From NCBI GenBank assembly GCA_964473025.1, contig CAYYMZ010000001.1, positions 1 through 64,000 on the forward strand: a DNA stretch of 64,000 bases, read 5' to 3'. This document shows positions 1 to 7,600 of the stretch, in pieces; the stretch's first letter is position 1, and each line of letters opens with the position of its first letter. The notes beneath the pieces were generated by a model. That model was not told the DNA's origin. It ran no database searches and worked only from the letters and a program-made list of their open reading frames with translations. Position numbers and translations under genes: made by a program. The DNA comes from CAYYMZ01 sp964473025. Lineage in GTDB: Bacteria > Patescibacteriota > UBA1384 > DTJR01.

Positions 1-1600
1 TCCCCGTTGTTTGGTTATAAACCCAAATGTCCCCAGTAGTAGTGACATTAGATGAAAGAGTTATCGTGTGGTTATTGAGCTGGGGGTTATACCGCACAGA
101 CACACTACCAAAGTTATAACCAGCCAGGGTTGTGTCAGCGGTAGTGAAATAAAAGATAGCTCCAGTGCCTGTAAAGGTTGCGCCTGTGTTTATTAAGGGG
201 TCTGTATTGGTGGTATATATACGCAAATTAGATGTTACAGCCAGTGTTCCACCAGAGTAAACATACAGGAGACCCGTGACATAGATTAAACCTGATTGCG
301 TGGTGGTTTTGGTATCGTGAGCACATTTGAGATTGTAAAAATTATTACTACTTGCTGGCCCTTTGGTGGTTACAGTCCCCGTGCCCGTCAAATCCACTGT
401 AGAGGTTCCAACGGTCTCCGTCTGGTTAGTGCCTGACGAATCCCAATTGCCTGAGACCGTCCAAGTATTGCCTGTTCCGTATTGAAGTACTCTGGTGGTG
501 CTTCCACTGGCTGTCATATTGACGCAGGTGACATTAAAGGTAGAAGCGGCAAAAGTACCGGCAGTTAAATTAAAATCGCCATTGGCAACTAACGCATCAG
601 CCAACGTCCAACCGCCGCCCACTCCGTTGAAAGTAATATTATTGAAACGACCTCCAGCCGAGGTGATAGTTTTTCCAGTGGTGGTAGCATTCATAGTCAC
701 GGTTTGCGATCCTGTGCCAGCAGTTACGGTGGTGTTAGTAAAATCAATGTTACCGCCGACGGAGATAGAGCCGGTGCCAAAGTCAATGGCGTGACCAGTG
801 CCTCCTCCACTTGTCAAACTATACGAAAGGGTATGGGAACCCGATTTCAATAATACAGTCCCCGGGGTATTTGTATTACCAACATAAAGTGTACTACAGG
901 AAATGTTATGATCATTAGTATCTAGCGTAACTCTTTTCCCACCTGTTATGGACCACACTTTAATGGTACTAGTTGTGGTAACATTAGACGAAAGCGTATA
1001 GGTGTTGTCGTTCGTTACCCCTCTGTAATAGATGGTATTGTTTCCGAAGTTATATCCCGCTATCGCAAGGTTTGCGGAGGAATCGTATAATATATTTCCT
1101 CCACCCGTAAAGGTCGCACCTGTGTTTACGAGAGGGTCGCTCGTGGAGTTATTTAGAACGAGATTAGCGCCATTTGACACGATTCCACCTGAGTAAACAT
1201 AAAATAAATTTGAAACATGTAAACTTCCAAAGGTCGTGGTCTTCGTATCATGGGCACACTTCAAGTTATAGAAATCGTAAGGCGATACACTATTATTTTT
1301 CGTCGCCACACTCCCCGTTCCCGTCAAGTCAACGGTAGAAGTTCCTGGCGTTTCTGTTTGGTTAGTCCCTGAAGAATCCCAGTTGCCTGATACTGTCCAA
1401 GTATTGCCTGTTCCGTATTGAAGCACTCTGGTTGAGGAGCCACTGGCTGTCATATTTACACAGGTGACATTAAAAGTACTGGCGTTAAAAGTGCCTGCGG
1501 TCAAAGTGAAAGTGGCAGCAGACACTAAATTATCTGCCAATGTCCACACTCCGCCAGCACCATTGAAGGTAATATTCCCCAGAGTTTTTCCGACAGTAGT
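1..1600 (-). repeat. Intragenic repeat of the surface protein, period 936 bp
   Basis: The motif coding LQYGTGNTWTVSGNWDSSGT occurs at about 461-487 and again at about 1397-1423, exactly 936 bp (312 codons) apart. The flanking blocks (TFNVTCVNMTASGS, YNLKCAHDTKTTT, TLSSNVTTT) are also conserved in the same order. The first copy is cut by the window edge. Confidence 0.8.
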
Positions 1601-4108
1601 GACGGTATTGCCAGCTCCAGTCGCATTAAAAGCAACGATGGAGGTAGAAGCAGGTGTATAGGTCATCCCAGCGACCAAAGTTAAACTGCCTGATAAAGTC
1701 AAAGTGTTCGTGCCTGTTTGAGTCATCGTTGCGGCATAATTGGTAAAATTAGCCGACTTGGCAACCGCCGAAGCATTATCAATTGTCACCGAGCCGGAAG
1801 CGGGCGAGGCATAAACATCATCCGAAGCGGTTGGCACCGCTCCCTCATTCCAAGCCGCCCCAGCGCTCCAGTTGCCGCCGGCAGCCGAAATAGTCCTGAT
1901 ATTGCCCGCTCCACTTGCCGTCCAGCCGGTGTTGCCATCAATGTTGGGATCAGGGAATGGCGTGGAGTTGGCAGTGGAATACCAAACTGCTCCACCGGTT
2001 ACTTGCATTCGGCTAAAAGCATCATAATCTGCCACAACAGTGCCTGATGACTTGGTCAGAGTAAAAGCTGTCGCCCCATCATCAGAATCAATAGTTATTA
2101 GGTTCCCTGATGTACCATTCAAAAAGCTCGTTCCCGTCATGGTGTAAGTGGTAGATTTGGTGAATTTAACCGTCTTTGCCCCCGCCGAAGACATAGTCAT
2201 ATTGGCAAAGGTAAAGGCACCGGAGAAGGTAAGAACACCCGCGCCGGGAGTGATTTTTATATTGTTATAGGTGTTGGTACTACCAATAAAAGTCGAAGTA
2301 ACCGCTCCGGCAGTCAGATTAATAGTAGAAGTTGAGGCAATAAAGGTGCCGCCGGTCGCATCCCAATTATTTGCAATATTATAAATGCTATTGCCACCAG
2401 ATGTTAAAGTGCCAGCATTGGCAAGATCATAAGTATTGACAGTTTCGGTGCCGGAAATGGTTAAAATATTACTGGCTAAAATGCTTAACTTCTCGGTTGC
2501 GTAGGAGCTGCCGGCGTCAACGGTTAAAACCGAGCTGGCAACACCATGCATCACATCTTCATTTTGGGTGCGGGTGTATTGGCTTAAATTGGTGACTGAT
2601 AAATTTTGATTATCAACGCTACCAATTGATAAAACATTTGTATCTAAAACCATGCCGGTGATGTTACCTGTACCATTATATTTAGTTACCGCGGTTGATT
2701 CATCAGCTTCAGCAGCGCTGGAAATAAAAGTGGTCACCACGTCGCCGGAATTGACCCCAACACCGGCAATAGTCCAAGCATTTCCAGCAATCGGACCGGT
2801 TTCAGCTTTGAGAACGTTATTAACTGCCACTGCCACTGTGCCGCCTGCTTCGTTTGATGTGCCGGAGATAGTGATGGTGGGCGCATCTTCCGCCGCCGCC
2901 ACGCTGTAGAAGGTCGCGGGGGAGAGCTGGTTGTTGTATTTCGTGCTAATCCAAGCCGGAGTTTCGACCACAGACGCGAGGTAAACATGCTTCAAGGACC
3001 CAGGCCAACCAGTTCCCCCAGGCTCCCCGATAGCCCCTGCGCCCAAAATGATCGGCTCGGCGGGTCGCTGGGCTAACAGTGTTGCGGGTGCCGTCCAAGA
3101 CTGCGGGCTATTTGCATTGATGTAGATGTTGGTGCCATTCGTGCCATTGACGGCTGTAAGTGTGATCAGTGTCCATGCCCCGGATGTGATCGTTCCGGTC
3201 GCAATGCTGTTATGGTCAGTTCCACTTGTAGTATTGAGTATACTATGGGGTCTGAAATTAGTGTTTATCCCTACGATATATGATTGGTTTGTATCGCTGC
3301 TCCCCGTGCTGCCCCACTTTGACAGGAACCATTTTAGAGCGTTCGTGCTAGTCTGAACCCATGCCGAGATTGTCAACGGCACATTGATGTTCCCACCTAC
3401 GCCGCAGTTGAAGTAGTCAGTCTTTGCCCCCCCCATCGTCACCGCTCTACCCCAAGGTCCGACTGCTCCGTAAGTCACATTGCCAGTTTGGGTCCCGGTG
3501 TTGCCGTTGCCGGTCGCATCGGCAATCGGGGTGGTTGCTTCGGCCAAATGCCATTGAGCAACCCGGCCAGATGGTGTCCACACCCCCTGCGCCCAGGAGG
3601 CGGGCTTGGCGCTAGCCGCCGGGTTGCCCCAGTAGAGATAAAAAGTCGTATCAGATGATGAACTTAAAGAAGAAGCCAGAAACCAAAGTTCCATCTTAGG
3701 AGTGCCAGGGGTAAATGAAACTAACTCAAAGTTAATTTCTGTTGTCCCGTCAGAAGCAGTCATCCGCAAATCAGAACCATCAGCTTTAGCTTGAGCCCAG
3801 ACTCCAGCCGGAACATTGGCTTCGGTCACCAAAACCGGATAATTTGTCACCCCGCCACTGCCGACCTTGGTATTGTCAACAGTGACAAGTGATCGATGCG
3901 CCCAACTAAAATCCATCCATGATGTACTGGCCTTAGCTCTGTTAACACCCTGCGGCAGGACTTGACACAGAATCATTCCCAAAATAGCTGCCAAAACGAT
4001 AAATTTTGAAATATTTTTCTTTTTTGCCCACAAAAAACCCCACCCTTTTCCACATCCAAAAACCGAAAGGGCCCTATGTATCCTCGCTTTTCGCGGGTTT
4101 ACGTCCAT
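1..4108 (-). CDS. Giant exported DUF2341/LamG repeat protein, C-terminus beyond window
   Basis: Reading the minus strand from an ATG at 4108, I translated 1369 codons to the window edge without a stop. Residues 1-60 form a signal peptide: a basic KKK patch near residue 30, a hydrophobic run, then AKA. A DUF2341 region follows, with the hallmark FYLYWGNPAA near residue 155. Next is a LamG/concanavalin-like region (about 175-390, e.g. HLAEATTPIADATGNGNTG). After that come long Thr/Ser/Gly/Asn-rich beta-type repeats. The last part contains a repeat with a 936-bp period (units sharing TFNVTCVNMTASGS and FYNLKCAHDTKTTT). The ATG has AGGAGGG only 2-3 nt upstream. A TTG at 4033 just before the KKK patch is an alternative start. 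A surface adhesin or cell-envelope role is inferred. Confidence 0.85.
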   Translation of the reverse strand, partial: MDVNPRKARIHRALSVFGCGKGWGFLWAKKKNISKFIVLAAILGMILCQVLPQGVNRAKASTSWMDFSWAHRSLVTVDNTKVGSGGVTNYPVLVTEANVPAGVWAQAKADGSDLRMTASDGTTEINFELVSFTPGTPKMELWFLASSLSSSSDTTFYLYWGNPAASAKPASWAQGVWTPSGRVAQWHLAEATTPIADATGNGNTGTQTGNVTYGAVGPWGRAVTMGGAKTDYFNCGVGGNINVPLTISAWVQTSTNALKWFLSKWGSTGSSDTNQSYIVGINTNFRPHSILNTTSGTDHNSIATGTITSGAWTLITLTAVNGTNGTNIYINANSPQSWTAPATLLAQRPAEPIILGAGAIGEPGGTGWPGSLKHVYLASVVETPAWISTKYNNQLSPATFYSVAAAEDAPTITISGTSNEAGGTVAVAVNNVLKAETGPIAGNAWTIAGVGVNSGDVVTTFISSAAEADESTAVTKYNGTGNITGMVLDTNVLSIGSVDNQNLSVTNLSQYTRTQNEDVMHGVASSVLTVDAGSSYATEKLSILASNILTISGTETVNTYDLANAGTLTSGGNSIYNIANNWDATGGTFIASTSTINLTAGAVTSTFIGSTNTYNNIKITPGAGVLTFSGAFTFANMTMSSAGAKTVKFTKSTTYTMTGTSFLNGTSGNLITIDSDDGATAFTLTKSSGTVVADYDAFSRMQVTGGAVWYSTANSTPFPDPNIDGNTGWTASGAGNIRTISAAGGNWSAGAAWNEGAVPTASDDVYASPASGSVTIDNASAVAKSANFTNYAATMTQTGTNTLTLSGSLTLVAGMTYTPASTSIVAFNATGAGNTVTTVGKTLGNITFNGAGGVWTLADNLVSAATFTLTAGTFNASTFNVTCVNMTASGSSTRVLQYGTGNTWTVSGNWDSSGTNQTETPGTSTVDLTGTGSVATKNNSVSPYDFYNLKCAHDTKTTTFGSLHVSNLFYVYSGGIVSNGANLVLNNSTSDPLVNTGATFTGGGNILYDSSANLAIAGYNFGNNTIYYRGVTNDNTYTLSSNVTTTSTIKVWSITGGKRVTLDTNDHNISCSTLYVGNTNTPGTVLLKSGSHTLSYSLTSGGGTGHAIDFGTGSISVGGNIDFTNTTVTAGTGSQTVTMNATTTGKTITSAGGRFNNITFNGVGGGWTLADALVANGDFNLTAGTFAASTFNVTCVNMTASGSTTRVLQYGTGNTWTVSGNWDSSGTNQTETVGTSTVDLTGTGTVTTKGPASSNNFYNLKCAHDTKTTTQSGLIYVTGLLYVYSGGTLAVTSNLRIYTTNTDPLINTGATFTGTGAIFYFTTADTTLAGYNFGSVSVRYNPQLNNHTITLSSNVTTTGDIWVYNQTTG

Positions 4109-4134
4109 TCCCTCCTATTAATCTGACTAATTTA

Positions 4135-4162
4135 ATTCTACTGCTACTCCAAGAAAATGCAA
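4135..4162 (-). promoter_or_regulatory. Probable sigma-70-type promoter of the giant surface gene
   Basis: On the minus strand, TTGCAT (4162-4157) and TAGAAT (4140-4135) are 16 bp apart. They lie 27 bp before the ATG at 4108. The site is divergent from the promoter at 4198-4226. Confidence 0.5.
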
Positions 4163-4197
4163 GAGGGAGAGGACAAACAAATTGACCTAATTAATCA

Positions 4198-4226
4198 TTG
4201 ACATTTTTATACCATCGGCCTATGAT
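4198..4226 (+). promoter_or_regulatory. Near-consensus sigma-70-type promoter of cassette gene 4273
   Basis: TTGACA (4198-4203), a 17-bp spacer, then TATGAT (4221-4226). The TTG of the -35 box is in frame with the downstream ORF and could be mistaken for its start codon. Confidence 0.75.
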
Positions 4227-4272
4227 TATTCCTTCCGTAGTTCTTCGACATCAAATCCGAAAGGGGGAAGTC

Positions 4273-4719
4273 ATGAAAGCGAACGAGGAATGGTTGACAA
4301 AGCTAGCGACGGAAGCGGCGTTTGAGGGTTTGAGCACAGCTCTGCAGGCCGAGCTCGGCCAAAACAGGAAGTTCCTAGCAGGTCTTGAGCCGGTCATAGC
4401 CGAGGCATGGCTCAGGATGCGCCTCGAACAGATCCGTGCAGGGAGAGAAGATCTCCAATTCGTCATTCAGGTGGTTATCCCGCGAGAGAAGCTGCAAGGC
4501 TTCTTGTCCGGCGGAACGATCGTCGGGACGACCATTCTCCATGGCGAAACTCTGCAGGAAGAACTTATGAGGTTCTCTGCGCGAGTCAAGGCCGCTCTTA
4601 AAGCGGTCCCTAACACGACTGCGTATCTGGACTTCCGCGTGGTTGGGAATGTCACCACGGAAGAGACACCCCAAGAAGTCGCAACGCTCCGTCACCTGTT
4701 TGGTGACGACGCCCAGTGA
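4273..4719 (+). CDS. Hypothetical protein of a GC-rich autonomous cassette
   Basis: 148 residues starting at an ATG preceded by AAGGGGGAAG. No family is recognised. The protein is soluble, without a signal peptide or membrane segment. The N-terminal half is helical and acidic/Ala-rich (EEWLTKLATEAAFEGL). The C-terminal half looks alpha/beta (FVIQVVIPREKLQGFL, AYLDFRVVGNVT). Codon choice is markedly richer in G/C than in the origin genes nearby. The gene stands alone between its own promoter (4198-4226) and its own hairpin terminator (4744-4780). Similar self-contained units occur at 11986-12630, 55452-55694 and 58868-59395. Function unknown. Confidence 0.75.
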   Translation: MKANEEWLTKLATEAAFEGLSTALQAELGQNRKFLAGLEPVIAEAWLRMRLEQIRAGREDLQFVIQVVIPREKLQGFLSGGTIVGTTILHGETLQEELMRFSARVKAALKAVPNTTAYLDFRVVGNVTTEETPQEVATLRHLFGDDAQ

Positions 4720-4743
4720 GAAGCTTGGGTTCGCTGATTCCAG

Positions 4744-4780
4744 GGCCGCGTGCGGGTTTATCCCCGCTGCGGCCTTCTTT
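4744..4780 (+). terminator. Rho-independent-type terminator
   Basis: GGCCGC pairs with GCGGCC, with an inner GCGGG/CCCGC pairing. The stem is followed by TTCTTT, 25 bp after the stop of the gene ending at 4719. Confidence 0.7.
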
Positions 4781-4910
4781 ATTTACCTTGACTTAACCAT
4801 CTCTTTCGGGCTTCCTTTCCCTTGCGTATAAATCAGGAAGCACAATTCACCAATACCTCGCTTTGAACTTGTAAAAAGTCCCAGACTACAGGTGGCGGGC
4901 AAGGATTCGG

Positions 4911-5153
4911 TCATGCGTCGACTAAATGCTTATTTCTAAATGCCTGCCCCGACCCTTTTTTCAAGTAGTTTTCGAATTTTCTTGCCGTCAAACGATCGGT
5001 GAAAGCACAATACCAGATTAGTTTTAATGGTCTATGATTTTCTGTAAATATACACTTCCCGTCTTCGTGTTCTTTTATCCTGTTCTCTAAATCGGGGGTT
5101 GATCCAGTATAGATAGATTTATCTTTAAGTTTGAGCAAATATACATAATACAT
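4911..5153 (-). CDS. GIY-YIG domain protein
   Basis: A single-domain GIY-YIG protein of about 80 residues. It opens with YYVYLLKLKDKSIYTGST, the beta-hairpin carrying the YVY/YTG motifs. It continues with DLENRIKEH (the basic catalytic helix), RPLKLIWY, and an ARKFENYLKKGSG tail typical of the small UPF0213-like branch. These proteins carry the nuclease fold of the UvrC N-terminus, but most are uncharacterised. I chose the ATG at 5153 because relatives begin directly with MYYVY. An in-frame GTG at 5168 is possible. The gene ends in a palindrome-rich stretch near the tRNA. Confidence 0.85.
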   Translation of the reverse strand: MYYVYLLKLKDKSIYTGSTPDLENRIKEHEDGKCIFTENHRPLKLIWYCAFTDRLTARKFENYLKKGSGQAFRNKHLVDA

Positions 5154-5210
5154 AAATCTTTTTATCACCCGTCGCTAAAGCTATGGGTGACACCCTTCTT
5201 TTCTATCCTT

Positions 5211-5270
5211 TTGGTGGCCAGAGGCCACCCGAAGCTCTAATTGGTGGCCAGAGGCCACCCGAAGCTCTAA
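5211..5270. repeat. Two tandem 30-bp copies of a hairpin repeat
   Basis: Two identical 30-bp units, 5211-5240 and 5241-5270. Each contains the perfect hairpin GGTGGCC-AGA-GGCCACC followed by CGAAGCTCTAA. The core GGTGGCCAGAGG recurs inside the DUF721 coding sequence at about 11591-11602, so this is a dispersed family. Confidence 0.85.
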
Positions 5271-5284
5271 CGAGCGAAGGGTGG

Positions 5285-5371
5285 CGGAGAGGGTGGGATT
5301 CGAACCCACGGAGCCCTTGCGGACTCACTGGTTTTCGAAACCAGCGCACTAGACCACTATGCGACCTCTCC
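5285..5371 (-). tRNA. tRNA-Ser(CGA)
   Basis: A cloverleaf on the minus strand. The acceptor GGAGAGG pairs with CCTCTCC, and the discriminator is G. The anticodon stem CTGGT/ACCAG carries the loop TTCGAAA (anticodon CGA). A long variable arm and a canonical GGTTCGAATCC T-arm make it a class II serine tRNA of 87 nt. CCA is not encoded. Confidence 0.95.
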
Positions 5372-5667
5372 GTACCAAAATTTTATCTTTTTTCTCTAGT
5401 AAACTCAATGACTAGGCGAGGATATTTTGCTTTAAGGCCGTCCGGAAGCGAGTAAGCACGGTCCCAGCACACTTGATTTGGGTGCTGGGTTGCGAGCTGA
5501 GGTTTGAGCACGTTTTGTCGCTGGACAAAACGATGCGTGCCGAAAAGCAAAGACATCCGAGCGACTCTCTACTCCCCTTTCTTGCGAACCTCAACTACCC
5601 CCACACCCTTGAACAAGGGTGTGGGGACGAGAGCGTTCCAAAACCAGACGCCTGCAAAGTTTTGAAT
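5372..5667. other. Intergenic region between tRNA-Ser and yidC
   Basis: About 296 bp with no credible gene on either strand. It holds the palindrome at 5599-5626. The short ORFs crossing it have no start signals and no recognisable family. Confidence 0.6.
5599..5626. repeat. Palindromic repeat, ACACCC family
   Basis: CCCCACACCCTT-GAAC-AAGGGTGTGGGG is a perfect 12-bp stem with a 4-nt loop. Related copies lie at 21523-21553, 56858-56889 and 56928-56950. Confidence 0.85.
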
Positions 5668-6492
5668 TTATTCTCTATCACCTTTAGTTCTGACCTCAAC
5701 TATTACGTCTCCCTTTTTCGAGATTTTGGGAGGGATCGCGCCCGGCTTGACCGGCTCGCAAGATAGAACTTGCGGCTGCATTTTGCTCATCGCATATTTC
5801 TGTTGGAAAACCATGAAAACCGTCTGCACGATCCAGTAGATCGAAAGGGCAGCGGCAAGTTGGTATGAGATGTAGGCGGTCATGATCGGAAATAAAAAGG
5901 TAAATTGTGCGTTCATTGCCTTTTGCATGGTGGCTCCCGCCCCTCCCGTTTGCGGCTGCATGGCCCTCATTTGCAACGATTGGATCAACTGGGTACCGGC
6001 AGCCAATAGCGGGAAGATAAAGATGAGGGTTCCCATCAGGCCACCTTCTTTGGCGATTTGCGCGACCGATTTTGCCAAATCAAAGCCGAAAAATGAACTG
6101 TTTAAAACGTCAGGGTGCGGGGTAAAGGAATAAAGGAACTCGGTCTTAACTGGTCCTAAGCCCATTTTAGTAAATACCTGATAAAAGCCGATTAGAACAA
6201 CGATCTGGATAATCATCGGCAGACAGCTCGACAGCGGGTTAACACCCTCCCTCTTATAAAGATCCATTGTCGCTTGTTGCTCCGCCTTTTTGTCGCCTTT
6301 GTGAACTTCTTTAAGTTTATTAATTTCTGGTTGCAGCGTCTTTTGCTTATGCTGAACGCGCAACATTTTCAAGCCGCTTGGCAGAAAGGCAAAACGTATA
6401 ATAAGCGTCATAATCACGATTGCAACCCAAACGTAGTGCCCGGGAGTTAAGTAGGTAAAGAAAACGAGTAGGTTATAAAAAAATGTAATCAT
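5668..6492 (-). CDS. yidC: YidC/Oxa1 membrane protein insertase
   Basis: Inserts and folds inner-membrane proteins, alone or with SecYEG. At 274 residues it is the short form without the large periplasmic domain of the E. coli protein. The first membrane segments precede LIIRFAFLPSGLKML, with the conserved groove arginine. A charged cytoplasmic hairpin follows (KTLQPEINKLKEVHKGDKKA). Next is GVNPLSSCLPMIIQIVVLIGFYQVF, then three more hydrophobic segments and a basic C-terminal tail. It is last in the leftward rpmH-rnpA-yidD-yidC order, which is the standard bacterial arrangement next to oriC. An AT-rich 87-bp gap with repeated GAATTATGAATTA separates it from yidD. Confidence 0.95.
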   Translation of the reverse strand: MITFFYNLLVFFTYLTPGHYVWVAIVIMTLIIRFAFLPSGLKMLRVQHKQKTLQPEINKLKEVHKGDKKAEQQATMDLYKREGVNPLSSCLPMIIQIVVLIGFYQVFTKMGLGPVKTEFLYSFTPHPDVLNSSFFGFDLAKSVAQIAKEGGLMGTLIFIFPLLAAGTQLIQSLQMRAMQPQTGGAGATMQKAMNAQFTFLFPIMTAYISYQLAAALSIYWIVQTVFMVFQQKYAMSKMQPQVLSCEPVKPGAIPPKISKKGDVIVEVRTKGDRE

Positions 6493-6579
6493 GATTTAAT
6501 TTTTGAATTATGAATTATGAATTAAGAATTATGGCTTTCTGAATCTTCGCCCCATTATTCGTAATACGCAATTCATTAT

Positions 6580-6840
6580 TCACGATTTGCGCTTCCGGTG
6601 CAAATCTGGCGGCGGATCGTAGCCCCCGTGTGTCCACGGGTTACAACGCATGATCCTCCAGCAACCTTGGGCGCAACCGATCGCGACACCGTTTTTATCA
6701 ATTGCTTGCGCCGTGTATTCGCTACATGTTGGATGATAGCGGCAAAAGCCGTCCGGGTAAAGCCCTTTGAATACTCCGTGGTCGGGGCTAACGGTTTTTT
6801 GATAAATTCTGATTAAGAAGATTGCAGGTTTGCGAAGCAT
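6580..6840 (-). CDS. yidD: Membrane protein insertion efficiency factor YidD
   Basis: An 86-residue protein with the full family signature. FLIRIYQKTVSP precedes CRYHPTCSEYTAQAI, and RCNPWTHGGYDPPP lies near the end. The cysteines and the RCNPW-GGxDPPP block are diagnostic. An insert of about 8 residues (DHGVFKGLYPDGF) sits before CRYHP. The protein assists YidC at the membrane. The start overlaps the end of rnpA by 28 nt, implying translational coupling. Confidence 0.95.
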   Translation of the reverse strand: MLRKPAIFLIRIYQKTVSPDHGVFKGLYPDGFCRYHPTCSEYTAQAIDKNGVAIGCAQGCWRIMRCNPWTHGGYDPPPDLHRKRKS

Positions 6841-7157
6841 TTTTCTAAATCTTCTTTAAGGGCTGCGAAGTCGGCTCCTTTGATCGCGCCGTTAAAGTTT
6901 ATGACGACCTCCCAGCCACTTAGCTTATCTACAAAATCCCGGCTGACAGCTTTCGCGCGGCGGCGCCACAGGTTGCGATCAACTGCGTGCGGAAAAACTT
7001 TTTTAGAAATGACCACCGCTACTTTCGCTGGAGCTTGCGTTGAGCTGGGATTGCGAAACGCCCTCATCCTAACGTAGTGCCCGGGCACGTTTTTACCTTT
7101 TTCGTATGCCCGCTTAAAGTGTCTGGATATGGTTAGGCGATTGGCTTTTTTTAGCAT
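6813..7157 (-). CDS. rnpA: Ribonuclease P protein component
   Basis: Binds the RNase P RNA and aids 5' processing of pre-tRNA. The 114 residues begin with LKKANRLTISRHFKRAYEKGK. They include AKVAVVISKKVFPHAVDRNLWRRRAKAV, the family's RNR-type basic helix, here in the variant form DRNLWRRR. The ATG overlaps the rpmH stop (TAATG at 7159-7155). Confidence 0.93.
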   Translation of the reverse strand: MLKKANRLTISRHFKRAYEKGKNVPGHYVRMRAFRNPSSTQAPAKVAVVISKKVFPHAVDRNLWRRRAKAVSRDFVDKLSGWEVVINFNGAIKGADFAALKEDLEKCFANLQSS

Positions 7158-7300
7158 TATTTACTCGAAATACTAAGACGTTTCCGTCCCCTGGCACGGC
7201 GTCTCGCCAAAATTTTAAGTCCACCAAGCGAATTCAATCTTGCCCTGAAACCGTGGGTTTTCATTTTCTTTCTTTTTGATGGTTGATATGTTCTTTTCAT
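7157..7300 (-). CDS. rpmH: 50S ribosomal protein L34
   Basis: A short 47-codon gene. The translation begins MKRTYQPSKRKKMKTHGFRA and ends RRRARGRKRLSISSK, the L34 hallmark of a highly basic protein with the KRTYQPS start and HGFRAR motif. It is the first gene of the leftward cluster and overlaps rnpA by 1 nt. The DnaA-box region begins immediately upstream. Confidence 0.97.
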   Translation of the reverse strand: MKRTYQPSKRKKMKTHGFRARLNSLGGLKILARRRARGRKRLSISSK

Positions 7301-7432
7301 AAGTCACACTTTACCTTATTTGCCGTTATTTTACAACCCGCCAAAACAGAACTTTCTTTCGCTGTGTTCAAATTTTCAATTTTTTAAATTCTAAATCTTA
7401 AATTTAAAATTGCGCGCCAGAAGCGCGATAAG

Positions 7433-7462
7433 TTATCCACAGTTTTGCACAAGTTATCCACA
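7433..7462. other. DnaA-box pair, oriC-left
   Basis: Two perfect TTATCCACA boxes (7433-7441 and 7454-7462), 21 bp apart and in the same orientation. They lie between rpmH and dnaA. An AT-rich stretch (about 7480-7530) to the right could serve as the unwinding element. Confidence 0.85.
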
Positions 7463-7552
7463 GGCATAGCGAACAACAAACAAACAAAACAATATAAAAC
7501 TTTATCTAAGTTAAATATTAACAGGTTCAATTTGCACTTATGCACAAGCCCC

Positions 7553-7581
7553 TTGACAACTGGCATGTAACCTCTCTAAAT
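7553..7581 (+). promoter_or_regulatory. dnaA promoter
   Basis: TTGACA (7553-7558), 17 bp, CTAAAT (7576-7581), about 11 bp before the GTG start. A DnaA box (TGTGGATAA, 7592-7600) overlaps the start codon, which suggests autoregulation. Confidence 0.7.
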
Positions 7582-7591
7582 TCAAGAGGGT

Positions 7592-7600
7592 TGTGGATAA
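7592..7600 (-). promoter_or_regulatory. DnaA box overlapping the dnaA start codon
   Basis: TGTGGATAA, the reverse complement of TTATCCACA. The GTG start of dnaA (7593-7595) is part of the box itself. Confidence 0.75.

Noticed and set aside
495..3615. Short plus- and minus-strand ORFs across 495-3615
   Set aside because: They are antisense or out-of-frame shadows of the continuous 1369-codon minus-strand gene.
4198..4272. TTG start at 4198 for the gene ending at 4719
   Set aside because: That TTG is the -35 box of a near-consensus promoter; ATG 4273 has the ribosome site.
5183..5455. Plus-strand ORF of 90 residues with WRRGWDSNPRSPCG
   Set aside because: Runs antisense over tRNA-Ser(CGA); this peptide motif is a well-known tRNA shadow.
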